The notes: generated from the letters alone by a model not told the origin. A DNA stretch of 62,879 bases from an uncultured Phocaeicola sp. (GCA_944320605.1 CALUIE010000005.1:1-62879); one strand, 5' to 3'. Counted from the stretch's first letter, positions 1-9,041 are shown. Numbers and translations: made by a program.

Positions 1-813
1 ATGGGTAAGATCAAACGTGGTAACCGTGAAATCATCGTGACATCCAAGACAGGTGAAGTACGTAAGTATCTGGTAGCATTGTCTAAGCAGATCCTTGTAC
101 AGGAAAACGACTATGTACGTGCCGGTACTCCATTGTCTGATGGCGCTATTACTCCAGCTGACATCCTTGCTATCAAGGGTCCTACAGCTGTACAGGAATA
201 CATCGTTAACGAAATCCAGGACGTTTACCGTCTGCAGGGTGTGAAGATTAACGATAAGCACTTCGAAATTATCGTACGTCAGATGATGCGTAAGGTACAG
301 ATTGACGAACCGGGTGATACAAGATTCCTCGAACTTCAGGTAGTTGACCGTCAGGAATTTAATGAAGAAAATGACAGAATCTGGGGTAAGAAGGTTGTTG
401 TAGATGCCGGAGACTCTCAGAACTTGAAACCTGGACAGATAGTAACAGCTCGTAAATTGAGAGATGAAAACAGTTTGTTGAAACGTCGTGACCTTAAGTT
501 GGTTGAAGTACGTGATGCTGTACCTGCTACATCAACTCAGATACTTCAGGGTATCACTAGAGCTGCTCTTCAGACTTCAAGCTTTATGTCTGCTGCTTCA
601 TTCCAGGAAACTACTAAGGTTCTTAACGAGGCTGCTATTAATGGTAAAGTTGACAAACTGGAAGGTATGAAGGAAAATGTGATCTGTGGTCATCTGATTC
701 CGGCTGGTACTGGACAGCGTGAATTTGAAAAGATTGTAGTAGGTTCTAAAGACGAATACGATAGAATCTTGGCTAATAAGAAAAATATATTGGACTATAA
801 TGATGTAGAATAA
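1..813 (+). CDS. rpoC: DNA-directed RNA polymerase beta' subunit, C-terminal part
   Basis: This is the last 270 residues of the largest catalytic subunit of RNA polymerase; the gene begins upstream of the window and the first ATG here is internal. The segment reads through the conserved beta' C-terminal region, with [10 protein letters not shown], the block around [25 protein letters not shown] and the [28 protein letters not shown] stretch (given here in pieces: [10 protein letters not shown] and SFQETTKVL) that packs near the omega subunit and the secondary channel. The ending ILDYNDVE resembles Bacteroidetes RpoC tails. Codon use is more C/G-biased at third positions than in the PUL, as expected of a highly expressed gene. 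It would normally be co-transcribed with rpoB upstream. Confidence 0.97.
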   Translation: MGKIKRGNREIIVTSKTGEVRKYLVALSKQILVQENDYVRAGTPLSDGAITPADILAIKGPTAVQEYIVNEIQDVYRLQGVKINDKHFEIIVRQMMRKVQIDEPGDTRFLELQVVDRQEFNEENDRIWGKKVVVDAGDSQNLKPGQIVTARKLRDENSLLKRRDLKLVEVRDAVPATSTQILQGITRAALQTSSFMSAASFQETTKVLNEAAINGKVDKLEGMKENVICGHLIPAGTGQREFEKIVVGSKDEYDRILANKKNILDYNDVE

Positions 814-862
814 TGATTACTCTAAAATAGTATTATTGGTCAATAAAATAAATCATTAGCTT

Positions 863-890
863 GAGGCTGTGTCGGAGACGATGCAGCCTC
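863..890 (+). terminator. Weak hairpin after rpoC
   Basis: GAGGCTG (863-869) pairs with CAGCCTC (884-890) about 50 bases after the rpoC stop. The downstream run TGCTTGTTTA is only moderately T-rich, so termination here is plausible rather than clear. The 814-1099 gap otherwise holds only this hairpin and the one at 970-1006. Confidence 0.4.
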
Positions 891-969
891 TGCTTGTTTA
901 TAATAGTTATGATTTCCATTACTGTTTTATTGTGGATTATGAATTTACACTATACTATACATAAAAATA

Positions 970-1006
970 AAAGTAGGAAGAAACTTTTTTAGTTTTCTCC
1001 TACTTT
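970..1006 (-). terminator. Strong hairpin between rpoC and the DUF2007 gene
   Basis: AAAGTAGGA (970-978) pairs perfectly with TCCTACTTT (998-1006), and the pairing nearly continues inward (AGAAA against TTTTCT). Read on the minus strand, the stem is followed by TTTTATTTTTAT, the usual T-tract of an intrinsic terminator, so it most likely ends the minus-strand DUF2007 transcript. It may also stop leftover rpoC readthrough. Confidence 0.6.
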
Positions 1007-1099
1007 ATAATAATGCCTGTTTCAATTGTGATATATTTACATCATTATTGATACACGGCGGATATTAATTATCAGTAAATTGTATAAAAGACAAGTGGA

Positions 1100-1333
1100 T
1101 TACTTTTTACCCCTTTCTTCTATAAGTTTTTTTGCATAAACTTCCTCTTCCTTATTAACTAATACTAATACTGCACCACCCATTCCCGAGTAAGGTGAAG
1201 TTACAGCAGATAAAGTCTCATCCTTTATCATGGCTTGAACACCTTCAGATTCTAATAATCCTTTTACTAATTCAGCTTCCCAAAGATTTCCTTTGAAAAC
1301 TTCTACTAATGCGTCATAATTGATTTCTGTCAT
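1100..1333 (-). CDS. DUF2007 domain protein
   Basis: A 77-residue acidic, soluble protein without signal peptide or membrane segment. The core (LVEVFKGNLWEAELVKGLLESEGVQAMI, shown as WEAELVKGLLESEG and related residues) is the beta-alpha-beta pattern of the DUF2007 family, small proteins proposed to have a signalling or ligand-binding role but with no proven function. A glycine-rich loop (SPYSGMGGAVLVLV) precedes the second half and a KKLIEERGKK helix ends it, which is normal family length. It stands alone, divergent from proA, with a clear promoter of the Bacteroides type upstream and a hairpin downstream. Family assignment is by pattern recognition; biological role unknown. Confidence 0.8.
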   Translation of the reverse strand: MTEINYDALVEVFKGNLWEAELVKGLLESEGVQAMIKDETLSAVTSPYSGMGGAVLVLVNKEEEVYAKKLIEERGKK

Positions 1334-1385
1334 AGTTATTGCCTTTTAATTGTTAATAATTATCGGTTAACTATCTCTGATATTT

Positions 1386-1416
1386 CAAAGTTAAGTTTTT
1401 TTCTTCTTAAAAGCAA
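1386..1416 (-). promoter_or_regulatory. Bacteroides-type promoter for the DUF2007 gene
   Basis: On the minus strand TAACTTTG (1386-1393) matches the TAnnTTTG -7 element, and TTG (complement of CAA at 1414-1416) lies 20 bases further upstream, the usual -33 spacing. The start codon is about 50 bases downstream. Confidence 0.65.
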
Positions 1417-1507
1417 GAAAATGTCTGTTAAACATGATGTAAAGTTAATCAATTCTTTATATTAACGTTTTTTCTTTTATAAATTACCATAATTCAAATA
1501 TTAATCC

Positions 1508-1515
1508 TATTTTTG
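1508..1515 (+). promoter_or_regulatory. -7 promoter element for proA
   Basis: TATTTTTG fits TAnnTTTG and sits 28 bases before the proA ATG. No convincing TTTG -33 element is seen at the usual spacing. Confidence 0.5.
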
Positions 1516-1543
1516 CGAATATTAGATTGAAAAACGTGAAATT

Positions 1544-2791
1544 ATGAGTCTAAATGAAACTTTAGAGGCTGTAAGGCTTGCTTCTCGAAAGTTAGCCCTT
1601 TTAGATACGACAAAAATAAATGAGGTTTTGATGGCTGTAGCTGATGCAGCTATTGAAAATACTGAAAAAATATTGGGTGCAAATGTTTTTGATCTTGAGA
1701 GGATGGATATTTCAAATCCAAAGTATGACAGATTAAAGCTTACAGCTCAGAGGATTTCAGATATTGCCTCTGATATTAGGAATGTAGCTTCATTACCTTC
1801 ACCTTTAGGAAATATATTATATGAGGACGTTCGTCCGAATGGATTGAAGATAAAGAAAGTTAGTGTGCCGTTTGGAGTAATTGGTGTAATTTATGAAGCA
1901 CGACCGAATGTTAGTTTTGATGTGTTCTCGCTTTGTATGAAAAGTGGAAGTGCATGTATTTTAAAAGGTGGAAGTGATGCATATAATTCCAATAAGACTA
2001 TTGTTGACGTTATCAAAGATGTACTCTGCAAGTTCGGTGTTGACACAAATATCGTAACATTGTTGCCAACAGATAGGGAGACTACGACAGAACTGCTACA
2101 TGCAAATGGTTATGTTGATTTAATAATCCCACGTGGTAGCAGTAATCTTATAAATTATGTACGTGCCGAAGCTACAGTTCCGGTTATTGAAACCGGTGCA
2201 GGTATCTGCCATACATATTTTGATTTGGCAGGAGATATTGCTATAGGTACAGGAATAATCAATAATGCAAAGACGAGAAGAGTAAGTGTATGTAATGCGC
2301 TTGACTGTTTGTTGATCCATACTGACAGGCTTTCTGATTTACCTCAACTATGTTCCCAATTGTCTTCAAGTAATGTTATTATATATGCTGACAAAGCTTC
2401 ATACGAGGCTTTAAAGGGATTTTATCCGTCTGAATTATTACAGCAGGCTACACCAAGTAGTTTTGGTACAGAGTTTCTTGACTATAAGATGGCAATAAAG
2501 ACTGTGAGCAGTATTGATGAGGCTATAAACCATATATATAAATACAGTTCAAAACATAGTGAATGTATTGTCACGGAGGATAGAAAAGCCGCCGAATATT
2601 TCAGAAGAGCAGTTGACGCAGCTTGTGTTTATGTAAATGCACCCACTTCATTTACTGATGGAGCACAATTTGGTCTTGGGGCTGAGATAGGAATAAGCAC
2701 TCAGAAACTTCATGCTCGTGGTCCTATGGGACTGAAAGAAATAACAACCTATAAATGGTTGATAGATGGTAACGGTCAGATAAGAAAATAA
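1544..2791 (+). CDS. proA: Gamma-glutamyl phosphate reductase
   Basis: Second enzyme of proline synthesis: it reduces gamma-glutamyl phosphate with NADPH to glutamate-5-semialdehyde in the cytoplasm. The 415-residue protein has the full family length and the ALDH-superfamily layout: [18 protein letters not shown] near residues 109-126, [13 protein letters not shown] near 133-145, the IPRGSSNLI loop near 196, and the catalytic cysteine region ending in [15 protein letters not shown] near 246 (Cys in VCNALD). The C-terminal [28 protein letters not shown] block is also typical (seen as [10 protein letters not shown] and ARGPMGL). proB is not visible here. It is followed by argF' after 67 bases, so the two could be one transcript linking proline and arginine synthesis. 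Confidence 0.97.
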   Translation: MSLNETLEAVRLASRKLALLDTTKINEVLMAVADAAIENTEKILGANVFDLERMDISNPKYDRLKLTAQRISDIASDIRNVASLPSPLGNILYEDVRPNGLKIKKVSVPFGVIGVIYEARPNVSFDVFSLCMKSGSACILKGGSDAYNSNKTIVDVIKDVLCKFGVDTNIVTLLPTDRETTTELLHANGYVDLIIPRGSSNLINYVRAEATVPVIETGAGICHTYFDLAGDIAIGTGIINNAKTRRVSVCNALDCLLIHTDRLSDLPQLCSQLSSSNVIIYADKASYEALKGFYPSELLQQATPSSFGTEFLDYKMAIKTVSSIDEAINHIYKYSSKHSECIVTEDRKAAEYFRRAVDAACVYVNAPTSFTDGAQFGLGAEIGISTQKLHARGPMGLKEITTYKWLIDGNGQIRK

Positions 2792-2858
2792 TAACAACAT
2801 CTTGTAATAATAGCTATTGTATTTTATAGAAGAAGAATTAATTAATACACATTATCTT

Positions 2859-3821
2859 ATGAGAACATATACTAACGTATTCGATTTGGGTGACTTGAAA
2901 ACAGCTTTGGCTGAGGCTTTCGAGATAAAGAATGACAGATATAAATATGAGTCATTGGGTAAGCATAAAACATGTTTGCTGATATTTTTCAACAATAGTC
3001 TTCGTACACGTCTTAGCACACAGAAGGCTGCACGTAACTTAGGGATGGATGTAATAGTATTGGATGTAAACCAAGGAGCCTGGAAACTTGAGACTGAACG
3101 TGGAGTAGTGATGGATGGTGATAAAAGTGAACATCTGTTGGAAGCAATTCCTGTAATGGCTTCTTACTGTGATATAATAGGTGTACGTTCTTTTGCACAG
3201 TTTGAGAGTCGTACAGATGATTATACTGAAAAGATTATTAATCAGTTTATTCAACATTCCGGTAAACCTGTATTTTCAATGGAAGCGGCAACAGGGCATC
3301 CGCTTCAGGCATTTGCAGATCTTATAACAATAGAAGAATACAAGAAAAAGGAACGTCCTAAGGTCGTTCTTACTTGGGCTCCGCATCCAAAAGCATTACC
3401 ACAAGCAGTTCCAAACTCGTTCGCCGACTTTATGAATGAAGCCGATGTTGATTTTGTTATAACACATCCTGAAGGGTATGATCTTGATCCTAAATTTGTG
3501 CGTGGCGCGAAAGTTGAATATGACCAAATGAAAGCCTTCAAAGATGCAGATTTTATATATGCAAAGAACTGGGCATGTCCTGGTGTTACTAATCCTGATG
3601 ATTATGGTAAAGTACTTTCAAAGGATATGGGATGGACTGTTGATTCCAAACACATGGCTGTGACAAATAATGCTTATTTCATGCACTGTCTGCCTGTAAG
3701 AAGGAATATGATAGTTACAGATGATGTTATTGAAGCTCCTACATCTTTGGTTATACCAGAAGCTGCAAACCGTGAAATCTCTGCTACTGTAGTATTGAAA
3801 AGAATGTTGCAGTCATTGTAA
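2859..3821 (+). CDS. argF': N-succinylornithine carbamoyltransferase
   Basis: Transfers the carbamoyl group from carbamoyl phosphate to an N-acylated ornithine, the arginine route used by Bacteroidetes in place of ordinary ornithine transcarbamylase. I chose the ATG at 2859 (MRTYTNVFDLGDL, 320 residues), which matches the B. fragilis enzyme start; the open frame runs further up only through a TTG. Carbamoyl-phosphate motifs are SLRTRLS (47-53) and HPLQ; the amino-acid side has HCLPVRR. The residue that separates succinyl from acetyl enzymes (Pro90 in B. fragilis as I recall, Glu92 in the Xanthomonas acetyl enzyme) is Ser90 here, in DGDKSEH. Absence of Glu favours succinylornithine. The ATRHPLQ of B. 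fragilis reads ATGHPLQ. Confidence 0.93.
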   Translation: MRTYTNVFDLGDLKTALAEAFEIKNDRYKYESLGKHKTCLLIFFNNSLRTRLSTQKAARNLGMDVIVLDVNQGAWKLETERGVVMDGDKSEHLLEAIPVMASYCDIIGVRSFAQFESRTDDYTEKIINQFIQHSGKPVFSMEAATGHPLQAFADLITIEEYKKKERPKVVLTWAPHPKALPQAVPNSFADFMNEADVDFVITHPEGYDLDPKFVRGAKVEYDQMKAFKDADFIYAKNWACPGVTNPDDYGKVLSKDMGWTVDSKHMAVTNNAYFMHCLPVRRNMIVTDDVIEAPTSLVIPEAANREISATVVLKRMLQSL

Positions 3822-3825
3822 TATG

Positions 3826-3868
3826 AATAATGCGGTTCCTGACAGTTATTGTCCTGAACCGCATTATT
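3826..3868. terminator. Bidirectional terminator between argF' and the rhodanese gene
   Basis: AATAATGCGGTTC (3826-3838) and GAACCGCATTATT (3856-3868) form a perfect 13-bp stem. The plus strand continues TTATTTTTCT; on the minus strand the stem begins right at the rhodanese stop. It serves the two convergent transcripts. Confidence 0.85.
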
Positions 3869-4273
3869 TTATTTTTCTAAATCTTTTCCTAAATCTATCC
3901 AGTTTAGAATACCTTTATCAAGGTTATATACCGTGTATCCTTTTTTAACTAAAAGTCTTGCTGCATTTCTGCTTCTTCGTCCACTTTTACAATATACTGC
4001 TACCGGCTTTGATTTATCAAGTACTTCATCTGCTGTTGCTGAAAATTTATCATCGAATATATTGATATTAATGCTTCCTGGTATGTGACCTTCGCTGTAT
4101 TCAGCAACTGTCCTGACATCAACTCTTTGTACATCTTTATTTTCTTCTATAAGTCTTTCAAATTCATCAGCTGAAAGGTTTACGAAATTATCTTTCGGCT
4201 TTGAACTGCATGACATCAATCCAAAGAGGAAGACGCATACAAAGAACATGAAATATATACTTTTCAATATCAT
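3869..4273 (-). CDS. Rhodanese-domain lipoprotein
   Basis: A 134-residue exported single-domain rhodanese. The N-terminus (FVCVFLFGLMSCSSKPKD) is a lipoprotein signal with the acylated Cys at about residue 22, so it is anchored in an envelope membrane facing the periplasm. The rhodanese fold runs from about 33 to 131, with the active loop CKSGRRSR (catalytic Cys near residue 93) and the DVRTVAEYSEGHIPGSINI hallmark (DVRT and EGHIPGS). Members move sulfane sulfur or act as thiol-relay proteins; the specific substrate is unknown. It is the last gene of the minus-strand run beginning at the PASTA gene, 12 bases after the NigD-like gene. Confidence 0.9.
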   Translation of the reverse strand: MILKSIYFMFFVCVFLFGLMSCSSKPKDNFVNLSADEFERLIEENKDVQRVDVRTVAEYSEGHIPGSININIFDDKFSATADEVLDKSKPVAVYCKSGRRSRNAARLLVKKGYTVYNLDKGILNWIDLGKDLEK

Positions 4274-4285
4274 AACTTATCAATT

Positions 4286-4942
4286 TTAATAATAAAACTC
4301 ACGTGTTGTATTTCCTTCTTTATAAGTGTTTATGTGTATTATTATCTTATCGCCTTTTGTTAGAGTCTCTTTATAAGGCCACAACGGAATAGAAGCGTAC
4401 GCTTTCTTTGTGTATGCCTCGTAATCATTGTTTTGGTCGTGATATATGGTTATATTAAGTATCTTGCTTCCATCGCTATTATTTGTTATACCATTGTCTA
4501 TGAAATTCAGAGCATGTGGCTTATCTTTCGCCATAATATCCAGCACTAAATTTATATAGTTTCCTGAGTACCATATTCTGTCAATATCCAAAGGATCTGT
4601 TTTTATTCCTTTCGGAAATTTGTCTTCTGTAGAAGGAATAACTGAAACTACAAACTGACATGAATAAAGTGTTGCTGTAGTATTTTCATTACTATTCTCG
4701 GAAGGTTCAAAAATAGATAATGCTCTGTATATTGAATCGGATTTGAAACCTTCAAGTCCGCTTCTCTCATTTATCAGATATTTATCACCATTATCACAGT
4801 TAATATATGACAGTTTCCCTGAATTGTCTGTTTCTATATCAACAAATTCTGTCAATACGCTTGGATACACATATTCATCTTTCTTACAAGATGAAATAAG
4901 CAGAATACATAACAACAGTAATATGTGGACTCTTATTTTCAT
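4286..4942 (-). CDS. NigD-like lipoprotein
   Basis: A 218-residue lipoprotein; the signal LLLCILLISSCKKDEYVYPS puts the acylated Cys near residue 19, followed by KKDE, similar to the Bacteroidetes lipoprotein surface-export signal (K with two acidic residues). The following YVYPSVLTEFVDIETD and GDKYLINE are characteristic of the NigD-like family, an outer-membrane beta-sandwich group found throughout Bacteroidales with no established activity. Its start overlaps the stop of the upstream acyltransferase gene by four bases (ATGA), which suggests translational coupling. The family call rests on motif resemblance and the function is not known. Confidence 0.72.
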   Translation of the reverse strand: MKIRVHILLLLCILLISSCKKDEYVYPSVLTEFVDIETDNSGKLSYINCDNGDKYLINERSGLEGFKSDSIYRALSIFEPSENSNENTTATLYSCQFVVSVIPSTEDKFPKGIKTDPLDIDRIWYSGNYINLVLDIMAKDKPHALNFIDNGITNNSDGSKILNITIYHDQNNDYEAYTKKAYASIPLWPYKETLTKGDKIIIHINTYKEGNTTREFYY

Positions 4943-6093
4943 TCCTTTATGGCATTGATATGGTTAATGGCCGGATTTGCATACATGGTCAGGATACAAT
5001 GTCTTAAGAAATCTACATCCTTGTTAGTAATATTTATTAGTGAGATTTTCTTATCTAAATATGCTTCGAACTTAGACTTGTCATTAAGTGTATAATTTTC
5101 AGCCATAGACTTATTTCCGTTAAGCATATCACACGCAATATAATTGCCCGGATACATCCTGTAATTACGGTGAATATACTTATCTATTATCTCAGAGACT
5201 TTGGTAAAGATCTCAACCTTAGGCAAGCCACGCAATTCTTCCAGTTCGTTATTTATGCAAGGACCGGTTTGGAAATGTATTCTTCCTTTATATCCGAAAA
5301 TACCTGTTTGCATATTTATCAGATCGTCTTGCTGACTTTTCTTGAAACCTTCAATATCTCTTTTAAGTTGCATTTCCTGAGCCTTAAGGAAATCACATGG
5401 ATCGTATTCGTATGATAACGACAGTGGTACTATATTCAACTCTTTCAGACTGTCTATTATGTCACCGTTTACGCCCATAGCCAACATTTTCAGAACACTG
5501 TCCTGAGTTCGGTCGTTAGAGTCTTTGGCTCTGCCTTCACGTTGGGCAATCCATATATTCTCTTGCTTTTGTGTTACAGCAAAATGTATATATCGCGACA
5601 TCCTTGCTGAAGACTCGAGCATTTGTCTCATACTCAATGCTCTTTGTACTATGAACGCTTTGTTTACACGTACAAGTTTTTTAATCCAAGGATATATCAG
5701 AAGATTGTCGCCTATGGCTATTTCTACTGTTGTAGGAAAACCGCTGTCTATAAGTCCGACAGAAAGAAAACCTGAGTCCAATACAATATCCCTGTGGTTG
5801 GAGATAAAAGTATAACCTTTGTTCTTATTTGAAATCTGTGAGCACTCGAAGCTGAATCCATCACTGCACTTTTTTATTATATCATGCAGTAATCCGTAAA
5901 AGATATTTTTTTGTACATCTAAGTTTGTCTTACAGTTTCTCAATGTATTGGCCAAAGCCTCGATTGGTGTATCAGGCACAACCTTTTTTATCACCTCCTT
6001 AAAATCATTGTCGGACAATAATTCTTCGAAAATCTTTGGGAGTTCTTCCGGAGTATAGGGGCGGATCTCGTCAAATTCTTCAGGTATCTTCAT
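4939..6093 (-). CDS. Glycerolipid acyltransferase (PlsB/PlsC superfamily)
   Basis: A 384-residue soluble or peripherally bound acyltransferase, probably adding an acyl chain to a glycerol-phosphate or lyso-lipid acceptor at the inner membrane. The catalytic HX4D motif is NHRDIVLD near residues 99-106; the second substrate block is QREGRAKD near residue 184, equivalent to the EGxR motif. The N-terminal 90 residues are helical, and no signal peptide or convincing transmembrane helix is seen. It lies 30 bases after ddl and overlaps the NigD-like gene by four bases. Bacteroides genomes carry this longer acyltransferase beside ddl and rluD, where it is usually called 1-acylglycerol-3-phosphate acyltransferase; the acceptor is not shown by the sequence. 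Confidence 0.85.
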   Translation of the reverse strand: MKIPEEFDEIRPYTPEELPKIFEELLSDNDFKEVIKKVVPDTPIEALANTLRNCKTNLDVQKNIFYGLLHDIIKKCSDGFSFECSQISNKNKGYTFISNHRDIVLDSGFLSVGLIDSGFPTTVEIAIGDNLLIYPWIKKLVRVNKAFIVQRALSMRQMLESSARMSRYIHFAVTQKQENIWIAQREGRAKDSNDRTQDSVLKMLAMGVNGDIIDSLKELNIVPLSLSYEYDPCDFLKAQEMQLKRDIEGFKKSQQDDLINMQTGIFGYKGRIHFQTGPCINNELEELRGLPKVEIFTKVSEIIDKYIHRNYRMYPGNYIACDMLNGNKSMAENYTLNDKSKFEAYLDKKISLINITNKDVDFLRHCILTMYANPAINHINAIKE

Positions 6094-6123
6094 GGCTTTC
6101 AGTTTTTATGGTTGTTGAATGTT

Positions 6124-7113
6124 TTATTTACAATACTTTTTCAGGCCTTCTTCAATGATGTCGGTCATTACATCCTTTATGTCAAGTCCTGCAGCTCTTA
6201 CCTGTTGTGGAATAAAACTTGTGGCAGTCATTCCAGGAGTCGTATTTATTTCAAGCATGTTGATTTTTTCACCTTCTGTGATGATATAGTCTATTCTTAC
6301 AATACCTTTGCAGCCTAATATGTCATATATTGCAGAAGTAAGTTTTTTAACTCTCTCTGTAAGTTCAGGGCTTAGTCTTGCCGGAGTAATTTCGGTCACT
6401 TCACCTTTGTACTTTGCATTGTAATCGAAGAATTCATTGTCGCTTACAACCTCTGTAATAGGGAAGACTACAGATTTTTCTTTCGTCTTGTAACATCCGT
6501 TGGCCAATTCTATACCGTCCATGAATGCCTCTATCATCACATCGTCCGATTCTGCAAAAGCAGCTTGTAGGGCAGGCTGTATTTGATCAGCTGTTTTCAC
6601 TTTTGTTACACCGAAACTTGAGCCGCTTGCGTTAGGTTTGATAAAACATGGAAGTCCTATTTTTTCTATTACATCCTTATCATCTATACCGAAATGTTTG
6701 TTTACCAACATTGATTCAGCTACTCTGATTCCAAATCCTTTCAGATACTGGTTAAGTGTAAATTTACTGAATGTCATAGCTGAGACAAGGACATCGCAAG
6801 TAGAGTAGGGTATATCCAACAATTCAAAATATCCCTGCAATATTCCATTCTCACCTGGAGTTCCGTGTATGGTAATATATGCGAAATCTGGTTTTATCTT
6901 TTTATCACCATCCATAAAGCTGAAATCGTTCTTGTCTATTTTAGAACGTCTTCCGTCAGGAAGTACAGCCTCCCAAGCCTTTTTGCTTAGTTCTACTATA
7001 TATAGGTTATACCTTTCCTTGTCTATAAAAGAATAAATACATTTTGCGCTATTCATTGACACTTCGTGTTCCGAAGAATCACCGCCTGCAATAATTGCTA
7101 CTGTACGTTTCAT
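6124..7113 (-). CDS. ddl: D-alanine--D-alanine ligase
   Basis: ATP-dependent ligase making the D-Ala-D-Ala dipeptide for peptidoglycan precursors in the cytoplasm. The 329-residue ATP-grasp protein begins IIAGGDSSEHEVSM (residues 7-20), the D-Ala binding loop; the middle domain shows KPNASGSSFGV near 162-172, the nucleotide-binding loop, and the C-terminus has RIDYI and EINTTPGMT (near 293-301), which bind magnesium and the second D-Ala. It sits between rluD and the acyltransferase in the same direction. A His or Phe in the loop that would signal a D-Ala-D-Lac enzyme is not evident, so ordinary D-Ala-D-Ala activity is expected. Confidence 0.95.
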   Translation of the reverse strand: MKRTVAIIAGGDSSEHEVSMNSAKCIYSFIDKERYNLYIVELSKKAWEAVLPDGRRSKIDKNDFSFMDGDKKIKPDFAYITIHGTPGENGILQGYFELLDIPYSTCDVLVSAMTFSKFTLNQYLKGFGIRVAESMLVNKHFGIDDKDVIEKIGLPCFIKPNASGSSFGVTKVKTADQIQPALQAAFAESDDVMIEAFMDGIELANGCYKTKEKSVVFPITEVVSDNEFFDYNAKYKGEVTEITPARLSPELTERVKKLTSAIYDILGCKGIVRIDYIITEGEKINMLEINTTPGMTATSFIPQQVRAAGLDIKDVMTDIIEEGLKKYCK

Positions 7114-7180
7114 ATTGAGTTTATGAATTTTTAGTTTTTAAGTTTGTTGATTCGTTTTTTTGAGTTTTAATCTTATAAAC

Positions 7181-8248
7181 TCACTCTCTATTACTGATAT
7201 ATGTTCTCCACTTTTCTATCAACTCTGTCATGTCCTTTGGTAATTCTGATGTGAAAAACATTTCTTCTCCTGTTTTAGGATGTACAAACCCTAAAGTCTT
7301 GGCGTGTAAAGCCTGTCTTGGGCATATCTCGAAACAGTTGTTTACGAATTGCTTATATTTACTGAAATGAGTACCTTTCAGTATTTCATTACCACCATAT
7401 CTTTCATCATTGAAAAGCACATGGCCGATATGCTTCATGTGTACACGTATCTGGTGTGTCCTTCCTGTTTCAAGTACACATTTCACTAATGTCACATATC
7501 CTAATCTTTCCAGTACCTTATAGTGTGTTACTGCATGTTTACCCTGATTGGGATCTGACATCACAGCCATTTGCATCCTGTCTTTAGGATTACGTCCTAT
7601 ATTACCAGTTATTGTCCCTTCGTTTTCTTCCACAATACCCCATACCAATGCGTTGTATTCGCGTTTTGTGGTCTTGTTGTAGAATTGCATTCCAAGGCTT
7701 GTTTTTGCGTCCGGAGTTTTTGCAATAACCAATAATCCAGACGTATCCTTGTCAATGCGGTGCACCAGTCCCACTTGAGGGTCGTTCGGATCGTAGGTAG
7801 GAACATCTCTCAGATGCCATGCAATAGCGTTAACCAACGTACCATGGTAGTTACCGCAACCGGGATGTACCACAAGACCTGCGGGCTTGTTTATAACCAT
7901 CAGTTCACTGTCTTCGTAAACAATATCAAGTGGAATATTCTCAGGAATTATGTCATTATCGTATTTTGGACGGTCCATCATTACAGTCAGGACATCCATC
8001 GGCTTCACCTTATAACTGCTTTTTACAGGTTTCCCGTTAGCCATCACAAAGCCAGCGTCAGCAGCACTCTGTATTCTGTTTCTTGAGGCGTTTACTATTC
8101 TTTCAAAAAGGTACTTGTCAATTCTCACAGGCGACTGCCCTTTGTCAACCACCACTTTGAAATGTTCATACAGTTCTCCGGAATTGCCGGTTGGCTCAAG
8201 GTCATCTAATGTATCGTCAATATCATCAAGAAAAATATCTTCTGCCAT
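7181..8248 (-). CDS. rluD: Ribosomal large subunit pseudouridine synthase D-like
   Basis: Converts uridines to pseudouridine in 23S rRNA (positions 1911/1915/1917 in the E. coli enzyme). An N-terminal S4 RNA-binding domain (about RIDKYLFERIVNASRNRIQ) is followed by the RluA-family catalytic core: VHPGCGNYHGTLVNAI and VHRIDKDTSGLL, containing the catalytic Asp in HRIDKDTSGL, and the C-terminal GRTHQIRVHMKHIGH. I chose the ATG at 8248 (MAEDIFLDDID); the open frame runs on to 8272 with another in-frame ATG at 8257, either side of the PASTA stop. It follows the PASTA gene by about 11 bases and is probably on the same transcript. Confidence 0.93.
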   Translation of the reverse strand: MAEDIFLDDIDDTLDDLEPTGNSGELYEHFKVVVDKGQSPVRIDKYLFERIVNASRNRIQSAADAGFVMANGKPVKSSYKVKPMDVLTVMMDRPKYDNDIIPENIPLDIVYEDSELMVINKPAGLVVHPGCGNYHGTLVNAIAWHLRDVPTYDPNDPQVGLVHRIDKDTSGLLVIAKTPDAKTSLGMQFYNKTTKREYNALVWGIVEENEGTITGNIGRNPKDRMQMAVMSDPNQGKHAVTHYKVLERLGYVTLVKCVLETGRTHQIRVHMKHIGHVLFNDERYGGNEILKGTHFSKYKQFVNNCFEICPRQALHAKTLGFVHPKTGEEMFFTSELPKDMTELIEKWRTYISNRE

Positions 8249-8259
8249 TCTTTTCATTA

Positions 8260-8913
8260 TTAGTTGAACCAAGAATCATCCACTTTTGCGTCACTTTCAT
8301 TCTCATGTAAGGGTGGTACCTCTATATATGCTGAATCCAAAGCCAATGAGTCCCTTAAATGTGTATTTCCCACACATAAAGTAAGTAATGCCTCATGAGG
8401 AATCTTATCTCCCGATTTTAATTCTTTGCCTCTGTATTTAATTCCATAGACCCAATCCTGTTCACCGGGAACAAGTTCAGGCTCTGTCAGTTTGAAACCT
8501 ATACTTTTCAGCTTTGCCGCTGCTTGTCTTACAGAACTGTTGTCTATAATGTCAGGCAATGATACTAACGGAACAGAAGTAGTTGTAATAGTAAGATATA
8601 CAGTTCTTCCTTCCTTTACTCTTGCTCCTGCAGCCGGAGTCTGTTCAAGAACCATTCCTGCTGGAACCCCTTTTACATAATTTGAATCAATGACAATACA
8701 TTTCATAGTACCATCACTTAAAATTTTGGTCGCTTCAGCTATGTTTTTGTTTTTTACGTCAGGCACTATGTGCGCTTCACCATGCCTTGTATATGAGTCT
8801 AACCATGCCAAAGTGCCCCACGTCACGCCTATTATTACTACAACCATACCTATTATGTTAATCCAGAAGAATTTGTTTTTCTGGAAAGAAAAGAAGTCTT
8901 TAAATCCTATCAT
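8260..8913 (-). CDS. PASTA-domain membrane protein
   Basis: A 217-residue protein with a short cytoplasmic N-terminus (MIGFKDFFSFQKNKF), one membrane helix (about residues 16-38, FFWINIIGMVVVIIGVTW as its core) and a periplasmic region of two PASTA repeats. The first runs about 47-115 (IVPDVKNKNIAEATKIL to GRTVYLTITTT) and the second about 116-183 (LPDIIDNSSVRQAAAKL to LLTLCVGNT). PASTA domains bind peptidoglycan stem peptides or muropeptides in kinases and PBPs; this protein carries no kinase. Its operon with rluD and ddl is common in Bacteroidales and links it to wall synthesis. It heads the transcript. Confidence 0.9.
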   Translation of the reverse strand: MIGFKDFFSFQKNKFFWINIIGMVVVIIGVTWGTLAWLDSYTRHGEAHIVPDVKNKNIAEATKILSDGTMKCIVIDSNYVKGVPAGMVLEQTPAAGARVKEGRTVYLTITTTSVPLVSLPDIIDNSSVRQAAAKLKSIGFKLTEPELVPGEQDWVYGIKYRGKELKSGDKIPHEALLTLCVGNTHLRDSLALDSAYIEVPPLHENESDAKVDDSWFN

Positions 8914-8933
8914 AACTTGTTGAATATTTTCGA

Positions 8934-8941
8934 CAAAGATA
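8934..8941 (-). promoter_or_regulatory. -7 promoter element for the PASTA-rluD-ddl run
   Basis: The minus strand reads TATCTTTG, a match to TAnnTTTG, 20 bases before the PASTA start. No clear -33 element is seen. Confidence 0.5.
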
Positions 8942-9041
8942 CGATTTTTTGAATTTAGAATTAGTTATTGTGGAATAAATTATATTATTGTTTGGGTGAT
9001 GTTATTGTTTTTTTACTTTCACATCTTTATGAGTAGATTTA

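Noticed and set aside
863-890. Hairpin after rpoC as a riboswitch or attenuator
   Set aside because: It is a simple 7-bp stem after a stop codon with no downstream gene on that strand for 650 bases; a weak terminator explains it.
2817-2858. Upstream extension of the carbamoyltransferase from a TTG
   Set aside because: The 14 extra residues have no counterpart in the B. fragilis enzyme, and the ATG at 2859 gives the exact family start.
7116-7183. Inverted repeat TGAGTTTAT/ATAAACTCA between ddl and rluD genes
   Set aside because: Only 9 bp with a 50-base loop in AT-rich DNA, and the second arm runs into the rluD coding end; likely chance.
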